Source: Limnephilus marmoratus
Lineage: Eukaryota > Arthropoda > Insecta > Trichoptera > Limnephilidae
NCBI GenBank assembly: GCA_917880885.1
Contig: OU862927.1
Location: 38,529,571 to 38,593,570, forward strand
DNA: 64,000 nt
Reading direction: 5' to 3'
Part shown: piece by piece, positions 52,450-61,660 of the stretch
How the letters are laid out: each line of letters opens with the position of its first letter
How positions within the stretch are numbered: the first letter of the stretch is position 1
Made by a program: the position numbers and the translations under genes
The notes under the pieces: model-generated
The model's input: the letters and a program-made list of their open reading frames with translations, nothing else
What the model was told of the DNA's origin: nothing
The model's database searches: none

Positions 52450-52789
52450 TTAACAACATCTTAGAAGTTAGTTCATAATACTTTTATTCTTAAAATCAAT
52501 TAGGTTAGTTTCATTGTTAAATAGGTACCAAACCTTACTTTTAGTTTTATCTACCGCGTATTATCACATTAACATATCATATTTTTAAGTTTCCATGTTT
52601 TATTTTTTTATTTTCTTGCTATATCGGTCAATTTGACCATTTGGTAAAAGCATTTATATAACTTAAATAAATATTTTTATAACTTTTACATAATTAATTG
52701 CATTCTACCGCGTGTTACAATTTTGTTTGCGCATTGCAACGTATTGGCACTCTTTTGGTTTATGGAAGTGGATTCTTTCATCCCCTTCC
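52450..52789 (+). other. BEL 3' untranslated region
   Basis: AT-rich sequence between the end of pol and the polypurine tract; nothing coding. Confidence 0.7.
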
Positions 52790-52801
52790 AGGCGGGGGGC
52801 A
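52789..52801 (+). promoter_or_regulatory. polypurine tract of the BEL element
   Basis: AGGCGGGGGGCA directly precedes the 3' LTR, the position of the plus-strand primer. Confidence 0.75.
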
Positions 52802-53320
52802 TGGTTACGCCCGTACACATACCTACACATACACACACCTACAGCACTCATACATACTGTCACTGCTTGGAATTGGTATAAATTATTGTTGCAAGTCCTT
52901 TGTCCTACCTATTCCCAATTGCTCCCCCCGTCAATTTTACCCACAATCTTAATCAGTCTGCAATAAACTCCCGCTGCATATAGCCATCACTGTGCTCTGC
53001 TCACGAAAGTCTGCAATATAACTCCCGCCGCGAAACAACAACTGTGCTTCGCCATCGGTCAATCCGCTATTAAAAATAACTGCTCCGTGCACAATAAAAA
53101 TAACGAACATTTACGCCTATTGTGATCGTGCCTCTTGGATGGAAGCGAATGCAGCATTGCTAGCATACAAGATCCTTATCCTTTTTCCGGTGAGTCATTC
53201 CTTCTATGCAACATTTAATTTTGCTATTGCAGGCAGTGATCAGTAACACAAAAATCAAGGTCCTTCGCCAGTCATTTTATAAAAACACAAAACCACTCTC
53301 ACAACATAAATAACCATACA
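52802..53320 (+). repeat. BEL 3' LTR
   Basis: 519 bp, four visible differences from the 5' LTR; followed by GAATT. Confidence 0.95.
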
Positions 53321-53329
53321 GAATTCATT

Positions 53330-53540
53330 CAGAGTTGTCCGGTTTGAAACTCGATAAAACGCAAAATAGCAACACTAAAAAGAGAACATACACATCTATA
53401 GAATTTAGCCTGCGAGAGAATGAGATAGAATAATCGGTCTCCTCTTTGTGCGGTGCTTCGTAGTCTCTTCACTTTTGTCTACTTTAGTTTTCGGGAGGTT
53501 TCCTGTGCAAGGACATCTGTGGTGCAATTTACTCATGATT
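53330..53540. other. no recognised gene
   Basis: Flank of the BEL insertion, with GAATTTAGCCTGCGAGAGAA and GTGCGGTGCTTCGTAGTCTC segments that look like part of a dispersed repeat but match nothing else here. Confidence 0.35.
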
Positions 53541-53720
53541 TTTTTTTTTATGTAAATACCTCACCAGAGTCCCAACTGCTCCCGTCTTGAGCCAGTGAGA
53601 ATGGCATCCCCAATTGGGGTACGTTGTGAAGGCAGTAGGGAGAGGAAGGAGATGGGGATGAGGAAGGCGGAGAAATATTGGTTAATCAGATCTGGTCATC
53701 AAACAAACAACGTTTGAATT
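53541..53720 (-). repeat. SINE-A 3' fragment, inverted
   Basis: Starts with the complement of the A tail, then the complement of GGGAGCAGTTGGGACTC, CCCCAATTGGGGATGCC and the C/T-rich stretch, to the complement of GACCAGATCTGA. Confidence 0.8.
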
Positions 53721-54228
53721 CGTTTTTGGGAACAACTCATACAGGTACCATGAAAATCTTGTCTGCCTTACTATCAAGATGAGAAATGTGATTTAAAAGG
53801 TGTTCGAATGAGAAAATACCACGCTTAGTTGACTAATTAAAATGTAAGCCTTTATGAAACCGAAGTTTCCGACTTCAATTTGAAAAAAATGTATTTTTTG
53901 GGAATTTTTTATTAATTATTTTAGATAAAACGACGGAAAATGAGTTGACAGTAAAGTTTATAATACATTTGTACAACAAAATACGTATGTGTTTTTTATT
54001 TTTTTTCGTTATCAGTAACTTTAATTTAAAAAAAAACTTAAGGTGATCCATTTTTAAAACTTTTCTTATTTGTGCATTAAAACCAGTTTTTAGTTTTTGG
54101 ATACGTTTAGAAATTTTCTATGTGTTTGGATTTTATTGAAAAGCGGAAATATTTTGACCTTCTGACAAAATATGTCCTAGACATGAGGAAAAGATCCTCT
54201 GATTTTAGCTACTTTATTACATACTTTT

Positions 54229-54560
54229 TCAATTTGGGAGGCGGGAATGGGTACCGCCGCCCCGGGAACCTTTATTGGATAACCAACACCTCTGCCATAG
54301 GTCACCCCAAGTAATTCGCTTCGTTTGGTGATTTAGCAGGGGTGCTCGGGTTCATGGGGTGAGGTCTGTCTAGGTCTTGGAGCTGGATGACCAGGACACA
54401 CTGAACCCCAGATTCCTACCCACCCCTTAAACCCTTTTCCTTTTCAGAACTCTCCTCTGCTTTTCAGAACTCTCCTCTGCTTGCAGAACCCCTCCACACA
54501 GCATCCCCAAAGGCACAGGCCCTGATGGAAATTATTTTTGTGGAGCTCATGTAAAAAAAA
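54229..54560 (+). repeat. SINE-B, near full-length
   Basis: From AATTTGGGAGGCGGGAATGG to GTGGAGCTCATGTAAAAAAA, with a short tandem duplication (TTTTCAGAACTCTCCTCTGC twice) at 54440-54480 and loss of part of the 3' segment. Confidence 0.85.
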
Positions 54561-54637
54561 AACTTTTATATTAACTGGGCATGTAATATCAAACAATCAT
54601 TTCTTTAAAATGAAATCAAATAGCGTCTGAAGATTGG

Positions 54638-54830
54638 GTGACCGGACAACTCAGAATGAAACCAACTCAGAAGCACCTCAGAAAGGTCATTAAGAGTGAT
54701 GATAAAAAAATATTTAAAAAACGGTTAAATAGGTTAAGTTAGGTTAGGGTTATCCGATATTTTTTCAGAGCTTTTAATGACCTTTCTGAGGTGTTTCTGA
54801 GTTGGTTTCATTCTGAGTTATCATGGAACC
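54638..54830. mobile_element. MITE with 9-bp target duplication (Mutator-like)
   Basis: 193 bp. Inverted arms of about 48 bp with only two mismatches seen (AACTCAGAATGAAACCAACT from 54648, complemented up to 54819). Flanked by GAAGATTGG on both sides (54629-54637 and 54831-54839). The 9-bp duplication and long arms suggest a Mutator-like origin. No coding sequence. Confidence 0.75.
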
Positions 54831-55380
54831 GAAGATTGGTATTGTTAGAAGGTGCTACCTAAAATAAAAGATTATTTACGAATTCAAAAGGTTATTGACT
54901 TATTAACGTAGGTACATAGGTATTGCGTACTTCCAAATTGTATGATTCAATAAAAATAATAATTATTAATAATAAATTAAGCCTGTGGTATCGAAACATA
55001 AATGTAGAAGGTTGTGGTTTATTTTTAATTTAAAAGTACTCACGCGTTGGAAATTTTTAGACACACCCAACTCGGCCATTACACCATAGGTTTTTTTTTA
55101 TCAATTTAGGATAATATCAACTACGCATTCAAAATAGAAAACTACCTGTCTCGTTTAATCCTATTCGACTAATGTGTAATCTTTAAAAGAGACCGGACAA
55201 ACAATATGTTATAAACAATTAAGCAATATATTTTTTTATAACGATAAAACGCTTTACTAGTAGGTACTATCGACTAAAAATATTCTTAACACAACTTTTT
55301 TTGTTAATTTTTCTTGAATTAGTTAATAATTTAATGTTTCTTCAAACTTAGCAAACATACTTTGTTGCATCATTATAATA

Positions 55381-56267
55381 TTAGGTCCTTACATATGAAA
55401 TTGGCGTTTTGTGTGGGAGGAACATAAAGTCGTTTTTTTTTAATATAATATATTTATTTAATCAAAGTATTTACCATTGCTATCTATGCACTTTTGCCAT
55501 CTCATAGGTAGTTCATCGATCCCTTTACTAAAAAAAACATTCGGACGGGAACCAATAAAATCTTTGAAGGCGGTTTGGACTGCCCCATCGGAGTTGAATT
55601 TTTTCCCTTGCAAGAAGTTATCCAAATTTCTAAAAAAATGGTAATCTGTTAGGGCAAGGTCCGGAGAGTACGGTGGATGTCTTAGACATTCCAATTGAAG
55701 CTCCTCTAATTTGGTAGCCGTTGTGCAGTGTGTGGTCTAGCGTTCTAACGCGCGTTTGTTGATTTGCTTCACTCAATTCGTGAGGTACCCACCTTTCAAG
55801 CTTTTTCACCTTCCCAATTTGCTTCAAGTGGATTAAAACAGTTTTATCACTAACACCGCAACCTGCAGCTAACTCTGACGTGGTTTGCGATGGATCCGCT
55901 TCCACAATAGCCTTCAATTCAACAGTTTTCAGAGCGAAAACGTTGGAACCAAAAACGCACTGTGTTTTCTTTTGCGGCACCGTCGCCATACACATCATTA
56001 ATCCTTTGAGCCGTTTCTGCAGCACTGGTGCCACGGAGGAACTCGTACTCGTAAATAACGCGATATTTCAAGTTTTCCATTTTGTAAACTAAGTGACGCA
56101 AAGAAAAAAAAAATAAGGAAAAAACAAATGAATTATAATTTTCGAAACACAAATACACGAGTAAATAGTTGTATAAATTTGAATTTGGAATTCCTAATCA
56201 AAGAGAAGATATTTTAGATCAAAGTTGCCAGTACGGCAAAACGCCAATTTCATATGTAAGGACCTAA
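55381..56267 (-). mobile_element. mariner element, deletion derivative, copy 2
   Basis: Ends TTAGGTCCTTACATATGAAA and the exact complement, with TA outside both ends (55379-55380 and 56268-56269). 887 bp. It encodes the same internally deleted transposase as copy 1. Confidence 0.92.
55450..56090 (-). pseudogene. mariner transposase with the same internal deletion
   Basis: The minus strand reads MENLKYRVIYEYEFLRGTSA and AETAQRINDVYGDGAAKENT, then a small deletion in the FRSENC/LKTVELKAIVEAD region with loss of the GRP linker. DPSQTTSELAAGCGVSDKTV and RVRTLDHTLHN follow, with the same junction as copy 1. The C-terminal block is CLRHPPYSPDLALTDYHFF (with the last catalytic Asp region) and GIDELPMRWQKCIDSNGKYF. 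The first two catalytic Asp residues are missing, so movement required enzyme from elsewhere. Confidence 0.88.
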
Positions 56268-56574
56268 TATAATGAAAATCAAATCACTTTGTTTGAACCA
56301 CTATATAATTAACAATGTCAACATGTTCCAATAACAACGTTATCTTTATCAGGACTAGGTGTTAATTATTAAAACATCTCGTCCATATGAAGATATCGTT
56401 GTTATTGAAACATGTTAACATTGTTAATTATACAGTGGTTTAAACAAAGTGATTTGATTGTCAATATAATAATTTAATGCACTATCCCAATTAAAAAAAA
56501 AATCTACCGATATTTCATAAAATCATGTGGATAGTTTGACAAATGCCAAATACGCTAGCTCAGCAACAGGCACA

Positions 56575-56659
56575 ACGGCCTCCTTGGTCGAGGGGTAAGG
56601 CTCTCGACTAGCAATCCGAAGGTCTCGGGTTCAAATCCCGTAGTGAAAAAATAAATTTT
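56575..56659 (+). repeat. SINE-A head, separated from its body
   Basis: GGCCTCCTTGGTCGAGGGGT for box A and GGGTTCAAATCCCG for box B, then AAATAAATTTTAT. The body continues at about 57307 after the inserted palindromic element. Confidence 0.75.
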
Positions 56660-57306
56660 ATTTTCCATATAATGAATAACTGATTACTTTGTATAAACCA
56701 CTATTTTTAAAAACAATATCAACATGTTTCAACAACAATGTTGTCTTCATCAGGATATGTTACTATAATAAATGACAAACAAGTATAGACAAATTAGAAT
56801 AAATTATAACATAGACATATCCAATTGTATAATTTAGAAATTAGAAAAAGCATTAATAGTAAATTAAATATTATAAATAACCAAACATTTTTTAAAAATA
56901 GCCATCTTTTAAATTTATTTTCTTATTAATACTTACAATTAATTATAATTATTGATTTTTTGTTTTAGACCAATTATTTTAATTTATTATTCTTAAAAAA
57001 AAATTATTATCTAAATGCAATTTTATTTTTCCTTAAATAATTTTTATATTTAATTTTGTATAACTATTTTTATGATTAGTAAGTAATTAATCACCTCTAC
57101 TTTTTAATATTTTGTCTATGTTATAATTTATTCCAATTTGTCTATACTTGTTTGTCATTTATTAAAGTAACATATCCTGATGAAGACAATATTGTTGTTG
57201 AAACATGTTGATATTGTTTTTAAAAATAGTGGTTTATACAAAGTAATCAGTTATTCATTATATGAAAAATGATGCCACAAAGTAATTTTGCAAAGTTTGA
57301 AGAAGA
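56660..57306. mobile_element. Penelope-like inverted pair with hammerhead-like cores, in a SINE-A
   Basis: Arms of about 159 bp (56660-56818 and 57111-57269) are near-perfect inverted copies around an AT-rich centre. The outward cores are: plus strand CTGATGA (57177-57183), a stem, and GAAAC (57200-57204); minus strand GAAAC...CTGATGA complement at 56726-56753. Both arms end in GTGGTTTATACAAAGT, shared with the Penelope-like pair at 59.8-60.8 kb. A right extension (GATGCCACAAAGTAATTTTG) resembles the left flank of the 55.3-kb element. Confidence 0.75.
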
Positions 57307-57462
57307 AATTTTATTTTATTTAACCTGTGTTATTTTACAATTTATTCATTGAAAATAATACATAATATATTAGCAGAACGTTCCAGAGTGGAAGATACTC
57401 TCAGTATCGCCCTGGTGTAAGACCACCATTCACAATTCAAACGTTACGTGAAATTGCTTAAG
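57307..57462 (+). repeat. SINE-A body, continuation
   Basis: AACCTGTGTTATTTTACAAT, then GGAAGATACTCTCAGTATCG and CCCTGGTGTAAGACCACC; lacks the 3' third. Confidence 0.75.
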
Positions 57463-57927
57463 AGGGTATTACCAGAGAAAACCAGAAATATGTCATTTTC
57501 AAATCAGATTTTAGACGTATTGACTCTTTTCCACAAAAAATTATAAATGGATTTCGAAAGATTGTTCTTTTATCTAGCATTCGCATGTAATAAATTTTGA
57601 GAATTTTTTTTAATTTTTAGTATAATAATGTTATTCCATAGGTCGTTGGCAGATTTGTTAAATTTTCAAAAAAGATTTTGTATTATACCACACCCATTTC
57701 AAATAATATAATCATGCAGTAAAATAAATCAATACATTGTCTAGCAAACGCATGTTTCAGAATTTTAATTTTAGTTTCAATAAAATCATTAAAAAATATG
57801 TACGTTCAATGTGTTTCTTGACGAAAATTGGTCCATTTGTGTATTTATTTGCGCACTTAGAAACTAATATATTTCAGATTTTTTAACATTCTTATTAAAT
57901 TTAGACATTATTGAAAAATGATAAATA
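57463..57927. other. AT-rich DNA, nothing recognised
   Basis: No coding frame or repeat shared with the rest of the window. Confidence 0.4.
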
Positions 57928-58194
57928 GAGTAATTTCGGGTAATATGGCACACCATAAGCCTTTTTGGTAATAAAATACGAAATTTTTGAGATCCAACAG
58001 CTTTTATTGGTTAAATCAGTCCGTTGAACTTTATAAGTTATAACAACTATAAGTTTAAGGTTATTTGACTTCGAAACATGGCTATAATAAACTTTTTTCA
58101 TAATCTTGAATAATCTTAAAATATAAATGTAGTAGGACAATATGGCCTAGGGCCATATTGGCCACAAATAAGTGTGCCATATTTCCCACCATAT

Positions 58195-58349
58195 CAATTA
58201 AAATAAAATAAATAAAACAAATAAGGACTTTCGTCAGAACTGTCATCGTACAATGGTTCATTTTCTTCCTCCGAGCTAGACATTTGTACCCCCTTAGATT
58301 TTGACTTTGGCTTTTTACCTTTGACCTTTCGTTTTTTGCCTTTACCCAT
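58195..58349 (-). pseudogene. transposase C-terminal tail, lysine-rich then acidic
   Basis: The minus strand opens MGKGKKRKVKGKKPKSKSKG, followed by SSSEEENEPLYDDSSDE and an aromatic end. A basic stretch followed by a Ser/Asp/Glu-rich tail is usual at the C terminus of pogo/Tigger-like transposases of this type. It is separated from the catalytic remnant by broken frames. Confidence 0.55.
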
Positions 58350-58924
58350 AGTCTTTTCGATTTAATTTTTTTTCTTTTTTAAAGAGTCTTGCATTCATTT
58401 TGTAAGGGGATGAAGTAAGCAATGTCGACGTAGCAGCCTTTCTGGCTCGGTTAATAGTTTTTCTAAGTGTTCTTTCTGGTATTGGAGACAATTGGAACGG
58501 TGTTATCAAAATTCTGATCTATTGAAGTCGAAGGCTGTGGCTTAATGGGAACTACAACTGTTCAAAATGGACAGGTGGTGTGCTGTTCTCATCTCTTGAA
58601 GCAGAGGCTACACCAGTAGCCGACGCATGACTCATATCAGGTTCATTTATGGTGGACGTCATGTCAACAGATTAATTTTCTATTGCAGGAGTAGAACCTA
58701 AAGTGGTTGGTTTTGGTGTAATATTTTCTTGATTGATGATTCTACATTCTGGCTCATTGTCCATATCAATAAAATCGTGATCTTTAAAAACATTTATTAA
58801 TTAGGATATAACCCTGTTGCACGAAAACCACCGAGAAGTATCTCAACGCTTTGATAACGTAGATATGCGTGTCGAAAAACTTCCATCATTTCAAATTGGG
58901 TTGTGGGCATGAATTATTCCTTAC

Positions 58925-59128
58925 CTATGATCTTATCTCATCAGAAACATATTTTTTCAGTGGTTCCATGAATGACTTATTTAGTGGTTGTATTTTGTGG
59001 CTGGAATGTGGAGGAATTGATAATAAGTGGACATGATTTTGTCTCGCGAGCTCTATCAATTCCAGATTTCTAGTATGACTTGTATTTATTTCTAGTATGA
59101 CCCATTTTCTTATTTCGTACATCTTCAA
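58925..59128 (-). pseudogene. DDE transposase core fragment (pogo/Tigger-like)
   Basis: The frame contains WVILEINTSHTRNLELIELA, then HVHLLSIPPHSSHKIQPLNK and SFMEPLKKYV. The pattern (hydrophobic)-x-x-N-x-S-H-T ... LPPH(S/T)SH..QPLD..F..PLK is the second catalytic region of the pogo-type DDE domain. The expected Asp after the hydrophobic strand reads as E-I, and stops flank the segment, so it is inactive. Confidence 0.75.
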
Positions 59129-59925
59129 TTGTCTTTTTCATTGACACCTTGCAAAGTTTGGCGTTTTCTTTGTGAAATTGGTTTTCGTGAAGCCACTGCC
59201 TTTAGGAAAAAAAATTAACATCTTATAAAGATTTACGTTTTGTGAGGTCAATATGGCCCGGTAGACCATATTGGCCACCTACCTAGTGCCCATAATGGCC
59301 GCAAAGACGTTTATGACAAATAAAATTCTAACCCAAAAACTAGTAAGTTAAGTGCTTAAAAAAGGTCACCACACTATTAATTAAAAGTTTACCTACAAAA
59401 CTGTGATTAAGTAATATAAAAACAATGATTATTTGAGGGACAGTAATGAGTGAAACTTACCAAAAAATAACATCAAATCAGATATTTTTCAATCGTTGCA
59501 CTCACCGGACAAACGCGCACTCGCCGCAACGCAAGGATCTGCTGAGGGGGCCAAGGGAAGGGGCCTGACAATATGGCGGATACATTAACCACTAGTTTTG
59601 GTTGGTGTCGGAGAAAATAATACTGGCCATATTGGCCGACTATGCCATATTACCCGAACTTACTCCTTATAAGCAAAAAAAATATTACAAAAAGTACATT
59701 ATTTTAATAGTTTTATCATCACGCCTTTCAGCATTTTGGGATGAAGGTATAAATTAAATATTTTTGAATGTAGCTATTACTTTGTGGTTATCCATTATAG
59801 AAAAATGAAATAATTTAACTTTGTATAAACCACTTATTTGATGCGCAAATCCGACCGGTTTCGGAACAAACGTTCCTTCGTCAGGGAAAGCTTATACTAA
59901 TTTGACAGTTTCGAACAATGTTTTA

Positions 59926-60313
59926 TTATGGTAGGGGTGGAGCTGTTGCTAGATAATAATGTAGATTGGGTAGGTAGGTATTAGTGTAGAGTGGGTGGGT
60001 AGGGGAACAAATCCATGATTGGGCTATATGACAATATTTTTTGTTTGTTAATAATAGATTCATTATTTTTAAGGGATTTTTTAATTTCCAAGGCTTCTAA
60101 GTTATCTAAACGTTTTCCTTTATTATTAATATGAAGAATATTTATCCCTGTATTTTTTTCGAAACTATGGTTATTTTCAATGATATGGTTAGCAAACTCA
60201 GAAAAATTATTATTATTAAGACATCTTAAATGTTCTTTGATTCTGATTTCAAAATTACGAGTGGTTTTTCCAATATAAAATGAGGGACAATCATTGCATT
60301 TGAGTTTATATAT
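59926..60313 (-). pseudogene. Penelope-like GIY-YIG endonuclease domain, minus-strand copy
   Basis: Reads IYKLKCNDCPSFYIGKTTRN and FEIRIKEHLRCLNNNNF, then ANHIIENNH, DNLEALEIKKS and a stop at 59926. The IYKL..C....YIGKT.R.F..R.KEH pattern, with the Tyr, Gly and Arg positions of the GIY-YIG fold and an E-A-L-E helix, is that of Penelope-like elements, whose nuclease follows the reverse transcriptase. The paired C..C is a feature of these domains. The upstream reverse transcriptase is missing, so this is only the C-terminal part, about 129 codons. Confidence 0.85.
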
Positions 60314-60673
60314 TCATTTTATATTGGAAAAACCACTCGTAATTTTGAAATCAGAATCAAAGAACATTTAAGATGTCTTAATAATAATAATTTTTCTGAG
60401 TTTGCTAACCATATCATTGAAAATAACCATAGTTTTGAAAAAAATACAGGGATAAATATTCTTCATATTAATAATAAAGGAAAACGTTTAGATAACTTAG
60501 AAGCCTTGGAAATTAAAAAATCCCTTAAAAATAATGAATCTATTATTAACAAACAAAAAAAATATTGTCATATAGCCCAATCATGGATTTGTTCCCCTAC
60601 CCACCCACTCTACACTAATACCTACCTACCCAATCTACATTATTATCTAGCAACAGCTCCACCCCTACCATAA
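60314..60673 (+). pseudogene. Penelope-like GIY-YIG endonuclease domain, plus-strand copy
   Basis: The same protein segment in inverted orientation, starting at FYIGKTTRN and running to the stop at 60671-60673. It is slightly shorter than the minus copy, since the KLKCNDC part lies in the spacer and belongs only to the other copy. The sequences are almost the same, so the duplication or joint insertion is recent. Confidence 0.85.
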
Positions 60674-60976
60674 TAAAACATTGTTCGAAACTGTCAAATT
60701 AGTATAAGCTTTCCCTGACGAAGGAACGTTTGTTCCGAAACCGGTCGGATTTGCGCATCAAATAAGTGGTTTATACAAAGTTAAATTATTTCATTTTTTT
60801 TTGTATAAATTAAAGCTAATTTGAATTGAAATAAATTCGATATTGAGTTATAATTTAAAAAAAGCTGGTATGTTGAATAATTAATCTTTCTCGTTGTAAC
60901 CGCCCTGCACGATCGTAAGAACAACTTTCGATGAAATGTGGATTTTCGTCCGCTGGCTGGTTAAACGCTCTTAAGC

Positions 60977-61150
60977 TGTCTTTGGTGACCAGATCTGAAT
61001 AACCAGGTACTTCTCCACCTTCCTCTACCCCAATTCCTTCGCCTCCCCACTACCTTCAACGTCACACAATACCTTGTTTGGGGATGCCATAGTCTTACTG
61101 GCTCCAGACGGAAGCAGTTGAGACTCTTGTGCGATATTCACATTGAAAAA
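60977..61150 (+). repeat. SINE-A 3' part
   Basis: GGTGACCAGATCTGAATAAC through GCCATAGTCTTACTGGCTCC to CACATTGAAAAAAAA. Confidence 0.8.
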
Positions 61151-61157
61151 AAACCAC

Positions 61158-61560
61158 TCCGCACTATCTACGGCCTCTGTGTTTGTTGCTACGAATCAGG
61201 AGGTCGCAGGTTTAAATAAAACAAAATTTATTTGATTCATTTCCGTTATTTCATTTTAAATAATATATAATATATTTGCGGAACGTTCTAGGACGGTAGA
61301 TGCTTTCAGTTTCGCCCTAGTGAAAGACCATCATTTAAAATCGAAAAGTTGATTGAAATGACTTTATCCGTGTTTTGAGACCAGATCTAAATAAAAAACC
61401 TACTTTCCCTCCTTTTCTTTGCTCCATTTCCTTCCAGCTCCACTACATTCAGTCGAACAAAATACCCCGATTCATTGGGGATACCAGAGTCTCACTGGCT
61501 CCAGAAGGTTGGAAAAGCTGGAACAGTTGTGCGGTACTTACGGAAATAATACATATTTTA
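61158..61560 (+). repeat. SINE-A, old and divergent
   Basis: A damaged head (GGAGGTCGCAGGTTTAAAT in place of box B), AAATTTATTTGATTCATTT, GCGGAACGTTCTAGGACGG, TCGCCCTAGTGAAAGACC and the CTCACTGGCTCCAGAAGG end. Many more substitutions than the other copies. Confidence 0.7.
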
Positions 61561-61604
61561 ATAAGTTGTGCTCTGCTCAATTTCTCGATTTAGTAGCTGA
61601 GTAA

Positions 61605-61660
61605 TTAGAAAATATTTTCCTCAAGGCTTCCTGCGTGAGGTTAATGTAAAAAAAAGTTAG
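61605..61660 (+). repeat. SINE-B tail fragment
   Basis: TTTTCCTCAAGGCTTCCTGC GTGAGGTTAATGTAAAAAA, the last part of the family. Confidence 0.55.

Larger units (their letters stand above)
46833..53320 (+). mobile_element. BEL/Pao LTR retrotransposon, complete ends, defective interior
   Basis: 6488 bp bounded by 519-bp LTRs, flanked by the 5-bp target duplication GAATT (46828-46832 and 53321-53325). Order: LTR, primer-binding site, long leader with a tandem array, gag, protease, reverse transcriptase, RNase H, a mostly deleted integrase, polypurine tract, LTR. The gag-pol frame has one frameshift, two in-frame stops and a large deletion in integrase. The LTRs differ at only four positions that I can see, so the insertion is young. 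Confidence 0.95.
55336..56468. mobile_element. palindromic element with hammerhead-like cores, split by mariner copy 2
   Basis: The left flank CTTCAAACTTAGCAAACATA is the complement of the outer end of the element at 56.66-57.3 kb. After the mariner (55381-56267) the palindrome continues CACTTTGTTTGAACCACTAT and mirrors at GTGGTTTAAACAAAGTGATT (56445-56464). The left arm has, on the minus strand, CTGATAAAGATAACG...GGAAC and the right arm ATATGAAGATATCG...GAAAC; both are degraded versions of the core seen intact in its relatives. Confidence 0.65.
57928..59666 (-). mobile_element. pogo/Tigger-like DNA transposon, degenerate
   Basis: Inverted ends GAGTAATTTCGGGTAATATG at the left and its counterpart at the right (CCCGAACTTACTCC). 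TA or TTA lies outside. Several TGGCCxxATT(T/A) repeats (GGCCATATTGGCC) lie near both ends. The 1.74 kb interior has remnants of a DDE transposase and a lysine/acidic C terminus on the minus strand. Confidence 0.8.
59800..60800. mobile_element. Penelope-like element: two 3' ends in inverted (head-to-head) orientation
   Basis: Arms 59801-60283 (minus) and 60314-60800 (plus) are about 480 bp long and almost identical (a few differences seen), separated by about 30 bp. Each arm encodes part of a GIY-YIG nuclease followed by a 3' UTR with a hammerhead-like core: plus strand CTGACGA (60715-60721), GGAAC-loop-GTTCC, GAAAC (60737-60741); mirrored at 59884-59858. Both outer ends carry GTGGTTTATACAAAGT. 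No reverse transcriptase remains. Confidence 0.88.
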
